Assembly: GCA_036172665.1 (NCBI GenBank)
Contig: CM069872.1
Location: forward strand, 39,604,101 to 39,668,100
Direction: 5' to 3'
Length of the DNA: 64,000 nt
Origin: Prosopocoilus inquinatus
Taxonomy: Eukaryota; Arthropoda; Insecta; Coleoptera; Lucanidae
A program made the translations under genes and the position numbers. The notes below the pieces were generated by a model that was not told the origin of the DNA, did not search any database, and saw only the letters and a program-made list of their open reading frames with translations. This document shows, in pieces, positions 1-11,032 of the stretch (the stretch's first letter is position 1; every line of letters begins with the position of its first letter).

Positions 1-950
1 GGAAGTCAGGGCCCCCTTTTGTCTAATATAAATATTTACCGCAAATACAAGCGACTTCGACCGTACAAGAGTTGAAAATTGGTGGCAAAACTGAAAATGA
101 AATATGGCCACACGTTAAACAAAAAATAAATACAGAGACACTGGTTGCTAGTTGTTATTTCGACGGAGAGATTAAACTGCGTTCACACTTAACATTTAAC
201 GCTTTTGGGCCTTCTTTATGTCATCATAATCGGGTGGTTCCTACTGATGTCATGGTGTTTTCGATTCGAGCAAGCCCTCCCTCCCCAGTTTTAGCTTTAT
301 TAGTGGGCAACGTGCATGATATTGGCCTCGGATGAGGTAAAGTAAACTGATTGATTATATTCAGTCCGATTATATTTTATGCCAAGTGAGTTGTTCTACA
401 GACAAAAATTGTTTCGGGAAGTAACAATTAGTGAACCGGTGTGCTCGAGTAGATTTATGAAAGACAATTTTAATCTATAGTTTGAATTAATATACATATT
501 TCAATAATCAATTTAATTCTAACATTAAATGTAATCTAGAGATTGAAATGAGCAACTGCTAAATGAATCAGCTCCGTTTTGATTATCGTTTAACCCAATA
601 TACATTCACGTATTCTATTCGTGACAATACAACGCATTGTTTTTTTTTAAGCTGTAGCTGCAGGTGAACAGAAGCGGGAGAACCGCACTAGCGCTAGTAA
701 TCTCGGCTGTAGCCGAAGTATCGCAAGCAAGCATCAACTATTTTTTATTTGTTAAGTTAATCCAAATATTAACATAACGTACATCCTGTATTTAAGTCTT
801 CCTTGTTGGATTTATGCAGATATTACGTGTAAACAAAAGGGGATAATGTAGGTGTAAACAGAACGCAAATATTTTCGCGTCTGTGTTCCGTTTCATACCA
901 CCCTCGCGAAACGTTAATTTCCTGTCAGATTTAATAACCGTCTTGACGCA
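1..950. other. AT-rich DNA without a recognised gene
   Basis: No protein family is recognised here. An 87-codon open frame at 72-335 (+) resembles nothing I know and has no clear start context or splice sites, so I do not call it a gene. The rest is AT-rich single-copy-looking sequence. Confidence 0.5.
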
Positions 951-1330
951 GGTCTCAGGTTTTGCGTAAGATTAATTCAACGGCGTCGTCACGTCGACGC
1001 TTACGGCCCGTCCGCAGCGGGTGCGGAATCACTTCCGCCGCCGTCGCCGTCGTCGTCGTCTGCTCTTAATCGTTGAAAATAGCGCAGAAAACGGCCGATC
1101 GATTCGGAAAACGGGAGACGTCCCGGGAGGATCGGTCGTAATTGCTGTTTAACATGCTAATTAAATGAATCAAACGACGTGTATAAATAAATTGGGAGTT
1201 ACATCATCGATCCTGGGGAGGTACGACGCATTTTGCAGTATGCGGCAAAATCAAACGCCCCGGGATTAAGGGCGTTCCAAAATTACTTAATTAATTTCCT
1301 CCATGTTGCTAATTAGAGGAGCTTAAACAA
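950..1330. promoter_or_regulatory. GC/CpG-rich island, candidate regulatory DNA
   Basis: This stretch is much richer in G+C and CpG than its flanks. It holds a run of CCG/GTC-type trinucleotides near 1035-1060 and homeodomain-like sites (TAATTA cores near 1158, 1290 and 1310). No frame is open across it and it is not repeated elsewhere in the window. Such islands between AT-rich repeats in insect introns are often conserved enhancers. That is inference from composition only. Confidence 0.3.
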
Positions 1331-1440
1331 CCGTTAAAGCTTTTTGTTCTGGAATGAACATTCAATAAACTTGTATATTTTAAAGCATCTCACATTGAAA
1401 ATATTGAAACTCTTCGTTCAACCTTGAGATATATCATCGT

Positions 1441-1665
1441 GGATCTTCGGATTGCGGAAAGGCGAACGTTATTGTTAAGTTAATCGCGCGTGAAAATGGC
1501 TTGATGTTTGAAAACATGCTACTTACCTGGGTACTAGCAAGATATTATGCCGTGGAAACTAACTTCGGCACAATGCCAGCTGCTAGTGATGACCAGCGTG
1601 GGAAATTAAATACTTGAGAGAAATTGAGCGTCACTTAATTTTAACCGGAAATTAGTAAAGGAATA
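1441..1665. repeat. Dispersed repeat, copy 1
   Basis: This matches 5285-5480 in direct orientation through several blocks, including AACTTCGGCACAATGCCA and GCTTGATGTTTGAAAA. Indels separate the blocks and no terminal repeat or coding motif is seen. A weaker relative may lie near 24890-25010. It is an old repeat of unknown class. Confidence 0.6.
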
Positions 1666-2216
1666 CGCTCAAATCATGCACAGAAATTTCATTGTAAATA
1701 ACAGGATTTTAAAATTTAACCAGACAGTATTCAAATTGGAAAGAGCACTCAACGTTTCACTATCGATTGATATCCTATAGCGGCTTCCTTTAAAATCTGC
1801 CGATCAATCCATATGCTGTTTCCAATTGCGGATTCGAATTAAAGTTTTGAAAATGGAATTTCTTCCGAAACATGTCAACTGGACAACCTATTTTACTTTA
1901 ATAAATGTATTTGAAAACTTAACCTACAAAATTTTATAGTGACTCGAGGCTTCTCCTTCTATGAATTTTATCTTTTCAATTTGTTAAAGCTTAAAAAACT
2001 TTTATTTACAATTTTCAACGCAGAAGAGTTGATTTCAATTAAGAATTCTATTCTTAACATGTGTAAACCAGATTTCAAAGCAGTTTGACATCAAATTGGT
2101 TCGTGATTAACGGGACAAAAATTAAAGTGAAATTCCTAACATACTCAGATAAGGGCGGTTTCTTTGATATGGATCAGGCGCGCTATATCGTTAGATATGA
2201 ATAGAAAAGTACTATA

Positions 2217-3320
2217 AGCGGCTTCCTTTGAAATCTGCCGACAAAAGCGCCGCCTCGCAGCTCCAAATGCTGCACAACCTTGCGTCTAAGGAAATGCCAC
2301 GTAAGTTCGATCTTAAAGCGATATACTGATTGAAGAATTTCTTAAAGCAGCGCGCGTCATGTAATTTGCGCTAAAGTAATTAATCTGTCATTTTTCGGGA
2401 ATCTTAGTCATGTACTCTCGATAAGCGAAATTTTGAATTGCAACAAACATTTACGTCTAGGTATTCCAAATTTCTGAAACAACCATTTTTTACCAAATAA
2501 TCTTCCAACGGATTTAGGATAGGAGCTTATCACTAATGAATTTAAAAAATTTTCTAAGAAAAGTATAACCTTAATCATTGTAATGTATTTAGCGAGAACT
2601 AGGCTGCGATTGTTAAGCGTGCAAATCTTACTGTAAACATGTTCAAAGAATTTGAGTTTCAAGGTCACTACAACTGAGTAAAAATATTAAAATATAATAA
2701 CAATGAAATGCCCGTAACTGTCGGTATGAGGCCAAGTCAGAAAGTTAGGAAGGAAACGAAAATATTAATTACACCGTTAGATACTAATAGCTTGCCCCAA
2801 GAAAAACTCCTTTTGAAATCTGCCGACAAAAGCGCCGCCTCGCAGAGGCCTAAATTGGCGTCTAATGAAATGCCACGTAAATTCGATCATCTTAAAGCGA
2901 CACACTGATTGAAGAATTTCTTAAAGAAACGCGCGTCATGAAATTTGCTCTGCAATAATCTGTTATTTTCGGGAATGTCAGTCTTGTACGCTGTAGGTAC
3001 TCAAAATTTCTAAAACAACCTCCTTTTTAGGAAATAATCTTCTAATGGACTTAGGATAGGAGCTTGTCACTAACGAATTTTAAAAAGTTTATTAAAAATT
3101 AAACATTAATCATTGTAATACGTTTAGCGAGTACAAGACTGCGATTGTTAAGTGTGCAAATCGTACTTTAAAAAACATGATAAAATTATTTGATTTTCAA
3201 GGTCACTACAACTGGGTAAAAATATTAAAAATATAATAATAATAATAATAATATGGATGTAACTGTCGGTATGAAGCCGAGTTAGAAAGTCAAAAAGAAA
3301 AACGGAAACATTAATTAAAT
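2217..3320. repeat. Tandem duplication, about 582-bp unit, two copies
   Basis: The block starting near 2225 (marker GCCGACAAAAGCGCCGCC at about 2239) recurs 582 bp later (about 2821). The similarity continues through blocks such as AGGATAGGAGCTT and TTTCAAGGTCACTACAACTG into a short AAT microsatellite near 3236-3252. The copies are clearly diverged. The small open frames inside (for example 2708-2908) lie in duplicated repeat DNA and I do not treat them as genes. A third diverged copy of the first part is at 9232-9425. Confidence 0.75.
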
Positions 3321-3806
3321 GATTACAGTAACAGAAGAATAAGTAAATATGTAATTCGGCTCTGTTAATTTGTGACTCATACACCTTGGCCTGTACGTAT
3401 ATGTATAGTAAATGATTATCTAAAAACAAATGCCAATAAGGGATGAGCATGAGATTTTCCCGAAGATCAATGACTGTACTAGAACATCTGCATGATTCCG
3501 CGGAACTTATGTCACTCAAATCATATAAATACCGAAAGTTTTTGACTATTAAACAGTTCGACGATACATCGAAGGTCCTCCAATAGGACTTGCGCCACTA
3601 CGTGAATTCATTCTTATTGTCATGATTGCCTTTCCACCATGTCACCATATCGGCCGAGTTGTTACGAGATGATAAGATTTTGGATATTGCGGGGTACGCG
3701 GGTAAGATATAGTTAACTTATTATAAGGGGAGCGCCACTACGTAACGTTTTTCCTTATACAAAGTCTCGCTTGCAGGGCAGGATATTGGCGAACGAAAGT
3801 AATAAG
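3321..3806. other. No gene recognised
   Basis: AT-rich sequence following the tandem duplication. The minus-strand open frame at 3148-3519 is a low-complexity shadow that runs across the AAT microsatellite. Nothing else is supported. Confidence 0.4.
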
Positions 3807-3862
3807 TGATGAACAGATAAAACAGCGACATCTTGCGCTTGCTTTTTGACCTGACATTACAA
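3807..3862 (-). repeat. Fragment of the hammerhead retroelement family
   Basis: About 55 bp match the left outer end of the ribozyme-bearing insertions at 51.4 and 56.0 kb: GATGAACAGATAAAA, then a segment like GCGACATCTT and TTTTTGACCTGACATT. The ribozyme itself is absent. The match is oriented as in the minus-strand halves of those insertions. It is followed by a T-run. Probably a heavily truncated copy. Confidence 0.65.
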
Positions 3863-4097
3863 CAATTTTTTTTTTAAAGTAACAAGGTTTACTTACGCCG
3901 CACTCGACACACCGCCGCCTCCCTGGATCGTCTCCGGAGTCACAAACAAAACTCACAAATGACTTTAACAAATTATATTACCGAAGGTTATCACTAAGTC
4001 ACAAACTGACAATAATCGTAATAATAGCGATGATGATCTGAAATACTGACTTCCTTCTGATTTACAAAATCCGTCCGTGCTGAATGCCGGTGTATTT

Positions 4098-4480
4098 TCT
4101 AAAAGTTCGGATCAACGGTCGAATATCAAAAAGTCAGCGTCTCGCGAAAACACGGATAAAAAGCGAGCGAGTTAATTGCTTTTTATTAAAAATAAACTCC
4201 GCCGATGCAGCGCAAGTGAGATTTAATGACATGGATTCCCCTATGGAATTTTCTTTATTTCATGTCCGTTTGTGGACGTTCCTTGACCTAAGATACTTGA
4301 TCTGCAACGCTAGCAAACGTTGCGTGTCGGTCAATCCATGCCAAGCTCGCGTCAATAACCGCACCTGTGAAATGCAACCAAACGATTTTTGCCTAAAATA
4401 CTCGTGTTAAATTTCGTGTAAAATCCAAAATGAAAACTAATTTAGAATGCGATTTGTCAAACGTGACATTATAATCATGT
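4098..4480. repeat. Dispersed repeat family member
   Basis: Shares scattered blocks with 28965-29320 and 32990-33690: a GAGCGAGYGNGTTAAT-type block, a GATCTGCAA block, and a final AACGAATTTAGAAT-like block before a TTTTTCAAACGTG-like end. Divergence is high. The 108-codon frame at 4084-4410 lies inside the repeat and has no recognisable domain. No terminal inverted repeat was found. Confidence 0.5.
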
Positions 4481-5284
4481 GAAGTGTAATTAATTTTGAC
4501 CATGCCCCCCAAACCCCAAATTCACAGTTACATCATAAAAATAAAAAGTTCAGTGTGTTGGTGAATTTGAGTGTCCACAAAAGTTCAGTCAGTCAACTAA
4601 AATTTATTTTAAATTAGAATCAACAGCGACATCTCGACATACAACGTGGCTGCTGTTTTAATTCCATCAAATTTGCAAACGGAAAACTACGATCCCGCGG
4701 GAATGTGCCGTCGGCTTAATTACGAACGCAAATTTACATGTTAACTGACGTGGAAGGACGAGTGATGTTTACGTGCACATATAAATCAAAATTATCACGG
4801 TGTACTGCATTAAAGTGATACGATCGCGACTGCGATTAGCTAACATCCTTCCCATTTCCCGTTCGTCGTTTTGATCCCGGCAACAAATAACTCGATCGCT
4901 TTCTGATTGTATCTCGAACTCGCTTTCTGAGGATAACGTATAAAGCATTCGCTAACTTTGCCCTTTCACAGTCGATTTAATCCAGTTTGACTTTGAATGG
5001 ATTAGTGTAATCACTGCTGTCACATTGTGATACTATGAAGGCTGCTATATTTCCCTTAATTTAAAAAATAAATGCATTTATATTTCAATTTCAATAACAA
5101 AACCATTTACGCTGTGGTAGTAGTCGAATATTGTTGCAATTCGGGCATAAAATAATGGCTTTCCATTAAACCAAAATAATTCAATTATTAACAGTGGCTG
5201 AGTACATTCAAACAATCAATAAACAGGCGAGAATATTGTTGCTGAACGCGGTCGGAATATTCTACCAGCCTGTGTATCACCGTG
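4481..5284. other. No gene recognised
   Basis: Single-copy-looking AT-rich DNA. The region around 4660-4960 is slightly GC-richer and could be regulatory. No splice-bounded open frame is apparent. Confidence 0.35.
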
Positions 5285-5480
5285 AGTTTTCGGATTATAG
5301 AAAGACGAATGTTATTGTTAAGTCAATTGCGCATGAAAATTGCTTGATGTTTGAAAATGTACTGGCAAGATGTTGTGTCCTGAAAATTAACTTCGGCACA
5401 ATGCCAACAGCTCATTCGTGACAGGCGTGAGAATTGTTAGCAAAAATTTGATGCCACTCGATTTTAACCAGAAATTAAGA
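5285..5480. repeat. Dispersed repeat, copy 2
   Basis: Direct-orientation partner of 1441-1665. The aligned blocks include TTATTGTTAAGT, GCTTGATGTTTGAAAA and AACTTCGGCACAATGCCA. The open frame at 5194-5421 runs through this repeat and is therefore unlikely to be a host gene. Confidence 0.6.
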
Positions 5481-6930
5481 CCAGAAATTAAAAAAGTTTA
5501 TACACAAAGCTTGTGTTGCGTCTCAAGAGGGTACCCTAATATTGATTACTGCATGAGGGTACAAAGACTAGAACGATAAACCATACGCAATAACTCACCT
5601 ACAAAACATATTTACCTTTCGATGGATTGCAGCATTTATCCCCAAAGGGAAGGGCGGTACTGAAACTCAAATGGGACAGAAAAACCCTTGATTTAGCTAG
5701 CTCAAAGTTCAGATCAACGGAGAGCGATATCGTAAGTGAAACATCAATCGAGAATCCAATAAATAATCTGGGTGCGCCAGTAAAGTTTAACCCAAACCAA
5801 GAGTTCAGTAGACCCGAAGACCCCTTGACAATACCAGAAGGGCCGTCCTTAATACGTGTACGTATCCTCCAAAGAGAAACACAGTCGTACAAGTATGCAC
5901 CTTGCTATAGTATTGTCACAAAGAAAATAGCAATAAATATCCCAATCAAAATCGAAATCAATTTTAAATATGGTCATAGATAATGAGCGACAAGCATGAG
6001 TGATCAGCGACAATTTATTGTGTACAGATAGTTGTTGTCACTCCATGAGTACCCAAAGTACGGTCTTTATTCCATTATACAAATAAATGACAAAATTAAA
6101 TTAATAATGTTAGTTTTTGGAATTCCAACAAAACTTTACAGTTTCTCTACAAACGTGCATAAACGCACAATAGTAAATAATACCAACATTTAAGTAAAAC
6201 AGAATCTGAAGGACTTACGTTTCACGCTTAAAATAAGTCGACAGAATATACTTATCTAAAATATCATAAATTCAAATAATGAGGTAACTACCCATACTGT
6301 GAGGTTAAAACGAATTTGAATTATAACGCGACGGAGAAGGAAGTTTAAATGTCAACTAATACCTTGACCGGAGTCAAAGTTAGTATATGAGAAGTTGTCT
6401 CAAACTCTTGAATTTACATGCATAAAGCCAAATGCCTGGTCGCACTGGTGGGGGTGTCCGTGCGGGCTCTCGTGACGTCAGACTACATTACGGCGATTTT
6501 GATTGGCCGCGATCCACGGCGCATGCACAGTCGGTACCGTTACCATAACAACGCAACTACTTATGATGATTTTAAATGGGGCTTCAGTTTGAATGAGTGA
6601 CGTGGACCTGAGATCCATACGAAAAATGTCGAATCTATCCGATATTGGATAAGGCGGCAACTTCCCATATACTAACTTTGGACCGGAGTGAGGTTAGAAA
6701 AACAACAACTCTTGTGGTGAGGCCCGTGCATCCATCTAGTGAACAATTGGTGTTCCTGCCAAGTCCAGTAATGGCGTCAACGACGGCAGGCGTAACTGCG
6801 AAATCCAACGGTTTGTACAACGCACCGCACAACGGGATGTAACTTACCTTGGAAGTCGATGAGAGTTGACAATAACAATCTCTAAATTAGCGGTAAAACT
6901 ATCGGTAAAAAAAGCCTGGAACAAATACGA
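5481..6930. other. No gene recognised; one unexplained open frame
   Basis: A 118-codon frame at 5627-5983 (+) overlaps a 97-codon frame on the other strand. The plus-strand product is hydrophilic and rich in K, S and P with no motif I recognise. It has no obvious start context, splice acceptor or partner exon. I leave it uncalled. The rest is AT-rich, with two short GC-richer patches near 6430-6530 and 6700-6830. Confidence 0.35.
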
Positions 6931-6934
6931 CATG

Positions 6935-7210
6935 CACTAAGGGTAGGAACATACCGAAGATGCCTCGCTATTCATCCTCAATGTTCAGGTCGCGCTCAAT
7001 ACTACGATATTACCTCGATGTAAAACAAACGTATAGTTTTAAATGGAATCGTGCATATCGAAGATTCACGCTGCTATTCGTTTTTGATATACACGGTTCT
7101 ATTTAAAACTGTACGTTTGTTTTAGATCGAGGTGATATCGCGGTATCGAACGCGATATAAACATCGAGGGTGAACAGATAGGCATCTTCGACATGTTCGT
7201 ACCCCAAGAG
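6935..7210. repeat. Imperfect inverted repeat (foldback)
   Basis: The left arm at about 6935-7047 is the reverse complement, with mismatches, of about 7100-7210. Paired blocks include CGAAGATGCCT with AGGCATCTTCG and AAAACAAACGTA with TACGTTTGTTTT. The spacer is about 50 bp and is itself weakly self-complementary. The right arm also begins the direct repeat at 7100-7440, so this looks like two oppositely oriented copies of one element. Confidence 0.7.
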
Positions 7211-7440
7211 TCGCCTGATTTAACGTGAAGACAACTTACCGTATGAACGGCTTGTCGGAGACACTCGTCCAACAAAATTAATGGGAAAATGATTCCTAAC
7301 ACAGATTAGATTTGCCGAAAGTTGGAACAATAAGGCTCTTAAACCAACGTGACACGCAACCGGCTCGGGCGAGAGTCAGCACGGAAGAAAAAAAAATGTG
7401 AACGAAGGGAACCTTAGTACGGCGTAACCATCGACGTTAG
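7100..7440. repeat. Direct repeat A, copy 1
   Basis: Matches 7878-8235 at about 777-bp spacing over some 340 bp. Shared blocks include GACACGCAACCGGCTCGGG and CACTCGTCCAACAAAATTAA-like text. The 67-codon minus-strand frame at 7099-7302 is a repeat shadow. Class unknown. Confidence 0.8.
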
Positions 7441-7461
7441 AATCAACTTAAAGATATCATA

Positions 7462-7875
7462 GCCCTGGTCTTTATGAAACAAAACTAATTGTTAGAAGAA
7501 CAGTAATTTTTTACTCTTTATAAAGGGATTCTGAATCAATTAAAATACTGGATCAATTAGATATTAAAGATGGTGGTTTCTTAACGAACAGTAAGACAGC
7601 CTGTTGTAGGAAATAAATCCTCAACAAGCCAAGAGCTTGAATGGTCTTAAAGCTGGTCAGTCGTCTGATACGTATTCGTAACCTAGAACGCTTCGATAAA
7701 AGTTTGCCAAAAAGGCGGCAGAGCACAAATTCCTTACAAGTGAACAAGAACCCTGAGTAAAATACCAAGTAGAAACAGAGAACTTACCAAATCAGTCCAA
7801 CAAAAGTAAACTAACCGAAAGATTTAAGAACATAGAACTGACCTTGCCAATAATTTGAGTATTTTGCACTCAAAT
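7462..7875. repeat. Direct repeat B, copy 1
   Basis: Resembles 10612-11032 in the same orientation. Shared blocks include AAGACAGCCTGTTGTAGGAA and AATAATTTGAGTATTTTGCA, plus a CAGTNATTTTTTACTC-like block. Indels are common. The unit sits between the two copies of repeat A, suggesting that A and B belong to one composite old element. Confidence 0.7.
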
Positions 7876-7877
7876 TT

Positions 7878-8235
7878 CTATTTAAAACTATGCGTTTCTA
7901 TTACATCGAGGTGATATCGCGGTTTCGAGCGTGACCTAAACGTCGAGGGTGAATAGCTAGGCATCTTCGACATGTTCGTACCCTAAGAGTCGTCGTGATT
8001 TAACATGAAGACAACTTGCTATATGAACGCCTTGTTGGAGACACTCGCCCAACAAAATTAATGGGAAAATGATTCCCAACACAGAGTAGATTTGACCAAA
8101 GTTGGAACAATAAGGCTCCTAACCCAATGTGACACGCAACCGGCTCGGGCGAGAGTCAGTACGGAAGAAAAAGAAAATGTGAACGAAGCGAACCTTAGTA
8201 CGGCGTAACCGTCGACGTTAGAATCAACTTAAACA
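7878..8235. repeat. Direct repeat A, copy 2
   Basis: Second copy of the 7100-7440 unit, beginning with a CTATTTAAAACT-like block and ending after CGTCGACGTTAGAATCAACTT. It flanks repeat B on the far side. The A-B-A order could reflect terminal repeats around an internal segment, but no TG...CA boundaries or polymerase motifs support an LTR element. Confidence 0.75.
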
Positions 8236-9231
8236 CATTCATGCCAACTTACAAAATTTAACAAAAAATTACATAGAAAATAACCTTACGGAGAACGGTC
8301 GTAACACTTTGTTACTATTTAGTTTACCTTCAAATGCAAAGCTTAATTTGAAACAATATTATATCTAAAAGAAAATGACGTAAACGGATCCGCTTTCGCT
8401 TAAGCGTTGTGCAAACTAGATCGGAAAGGGCAGTTAGTTACATAACTATCACTTGGCGACGCTCCAAATTCAACATGGAAGCTGCCTGTCTGTTCAACGG
8501 GTAACGTAGAAAACCCCCTTCCACTCCCCCTTACAACCATACATCGCATGATGAGGTAGGAAACAAAACGAAATTGAATCACCCGGAACTCCTTTAAAAT
8601 TTGTCGATAAAGAAAGCCGACACAGGTGTTTGCTATTAATACGCAAATAAAAACCCATAAAACTCAAAATACTCGAAATGCTTTTTCATTCACAGAAAAC
8701 GGCGGTATTTCTGATGCCACGTGATGCACAATATTGCAAGATATATTACAGAGTTTTGCACAAAGGAACCGTTACATTATAAATGCATCGTTGTAAATTA
8801 GGAAAGGAAATTAATATTTCAAAACGCCATCCTTGGAAAAGCGCAAAAAGTCTGAACAATATTCGCGAAAATCGGTAACTAACAGAGGGCGTTCTTAATA
8901 AGGGAAACAAACGTCTGTCATTATTATTATTCAGTGTAATTTGTTATATTCGATCCATCATGCTTCTTGTTAATTTTATTATTATGTGTACTTTATGCTA
9001 AAAGTACGGAAGCGTCACGAAACTTAAAACAAACATTTCAATTTAATGTTTTTTTATAGGTTAACTTCGTGATTTTCTTGAATACGCTTCAATTCTTATA
9101 AGTTTTGAATGCGATGCTTCTCCTGTTCGTTTTCAAGCGGAACTTGCAATTTCTATTTATGACGATTGCATTTATAATGTAACGATGCGTTTGCACAAAC
9201 TCTGTATTATTAGCTTGCCGCAACGAAAAAT
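8236..9231. other. No gene recognised
   Basis: AT-rich DNA with no long open frame, no paired termini and no repeat partner that I could identify in the window. Confidence 0.4.
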
Positions 9232-9425
9232 ACGTGAAGTCTACCGACAAACAGCCCTGCAGCTATCCAAATACAGCATCATAACAACAATGTGACATAA
9301 ATTCGAACCGAAAGCCATATACTGATTGAAGAACTTCTTAAAGAAGCGCGCGAGATGTAATTTGCACTTAAATAATCCACCATTTTCTATCACACACGAA
9401 ATATACTCGATAAGTGAAATTGTAA
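9232..9425. repeat. Diverged third copy of the 2217-2960 repeat
   Basis: Blocks such as CATATACTGATTGAAGAA, CTTCTTAAAGAAGCGCGCG and a GATAAGTGAAATTG end match the units at 2.2 and 2.8 kb. The preceding CTACCGACAAACAGCCCTGCAG matches with several changes. Orientation is the same. Confidence 0.6.
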
Positions 9426-10611
9426 ACCGTAAAAAATAAAATATTTAAAATCGGCGATGAGCAATAACTATTGCTTCGGTAATTGGTTGCACATAACTCA
9501 AATATTCGAGGACCAACGACGAATCTATGACAACGCCCTTCGCGAAAGCAGCTGGATTGAGGCTGCAGTCTCTTTCTATTTTACCGCTTGTCTCAGTTGG
9601 CGGTAATAGTAAAGGTACTTTCTTTCATAATCAACTCCCGGAAAAATATATTTTAATGCCATGCTCCACCTACTTTCCGTAGGCGATGTGGCTCGTAGTG
9701 TGAACATGTCGCAGAGAACAAGTAGAAACGCGCAGTTAACTTGCTACATAGATTACTTAGTTCTGTGTTAAATAAAATTGGCAAGCACGTCTGTAGTTTA
9801 GATTTCATAAAAAAAATCATTGAACGCGTCGTTCAAACAGAAGTATTTAACGTTGCACTTATCAGCGGACAATACCGAGAATATGTTTTTTTTTCTTTTA
9901 GTTTACAACACAAAAAGCTGAAGCGATCTGAATTTATGCGAATGTGAGAGGATTGTGATTAGATATAGGATATAGGCGATGATACAAAATACATAAGACC
10001 GGGTCCAGGTAATAGTTATTTTACATCTGCGCTATTACTTATTTAGAAACCAAAATGTTTTCTTCCTTTAATTAAGCCACAAATTAGAATTAAAAATGCA
10101 TATAGATAGCTATTAAAAACTAAGATGTCTATACTCAAAAGGGCATAGGTACGTTACAGCCGACTTTCAGTCGTTTCTAAAGATTATTCATTTTGTAGTT
10201 TGCGAAGTTAAAATGAAATATCCTCACACGTCTCTCGCTATGAGTAATGAACCAAGCGGGCCAACTCCGCAGGACCGTAATTTCACAACGTGATGGTCCC
10301 CTGTTATGGCGACAGGAGCACCCCTGGAGAGGTAAAAGTCGTTAGGGCTCTGAAGTATGGCCCTACATTAAATGAATTCTTTCCCTTTGCTCTTATTTAT
10401 TAAGTAATTCTATTTTATTATGTTTTGTAAGCGTTCCTTTTAATCTGGCTGTCAGCAAGATGCACAGCGCGTTTCTTATATTTGTTAAAATTTGAGGAAT
10501 GAATGAATAAATAAAGGCAAATAAATTATTAAAACGACAAATAAAAATAAATTCAAGTAATCACTTTATTTGCTTAGTTTTTCTGTAAAACGGTTGGGGT
10601 GAAAGATACCG
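9426..10611. other. No gene recognised
   Basis: AT-rich DNA. The 68-codon frame at 9741-9947 has no recognised domain. Near 10490-10560 there are AATAAA-rich segments that may be a retroelement 3' tail, but no coding remnant precedes them. Confidence 0.35.
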
Positions 10612-11032
10612 TGGCCCTGATCTTCATGAAACAAAATTAACTGTTACAAGAAAACAGTCATTTTTTACTCCTCGCTGCCGCCATCAAAATTATAAAGGTA
10701 TCCTAGGTGAATTAAATATTAAAATATTGTTACAGCAAAGTAGTTTCTTGACGAACAGCAAGACAGCCTGTTGTAGGAACTAGATCTTCAACAAGCCCAA
10801 AATTTGAATGGTCTTGGAGCTGGTTGGAACGTTTGGTATATGTTCGTAATTCAGAACGCTGCGATAAAAGCTTGCCGTAAAGGCAGCGGAGTATAAATTG
10901 TCTTTAAGTGAACAAGCCCCCTAAATAAAATATCAAAAGGAAACAAGAAAACGTACCAAATCAGCCCAACAAAAGTACATCAACAGGAAGGTTTAAGCGC
11001 GTAAAACAATAATTTGAGTATTTTGCACACGA
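10612..11032. repeat. Direct repeat B, copy 2
   Basis: Partner of 7462-7875. It retains the AAGACAGCCTGTTGTAGGAA block and the closing AATAATTTGAGTATTTTGCA block. It also holds about 20 extra bases near 10675 that the first copy lacks. Confidence 0.7.

Noticed and set aside
5599..5983. Overlapping 97- and 118-codon frames on opposite strands as a host exon
   Set aside because: No known domain, no convincing acceptor or donor at the edges, and codon composition like the surrounding non-coding DNA.
7100..8235. LTR pair around an internal segment (repeat A-B-A)
   Set aside because: No TG...CA ends, primer-binding site, polypurine tract or polymerase motifs.
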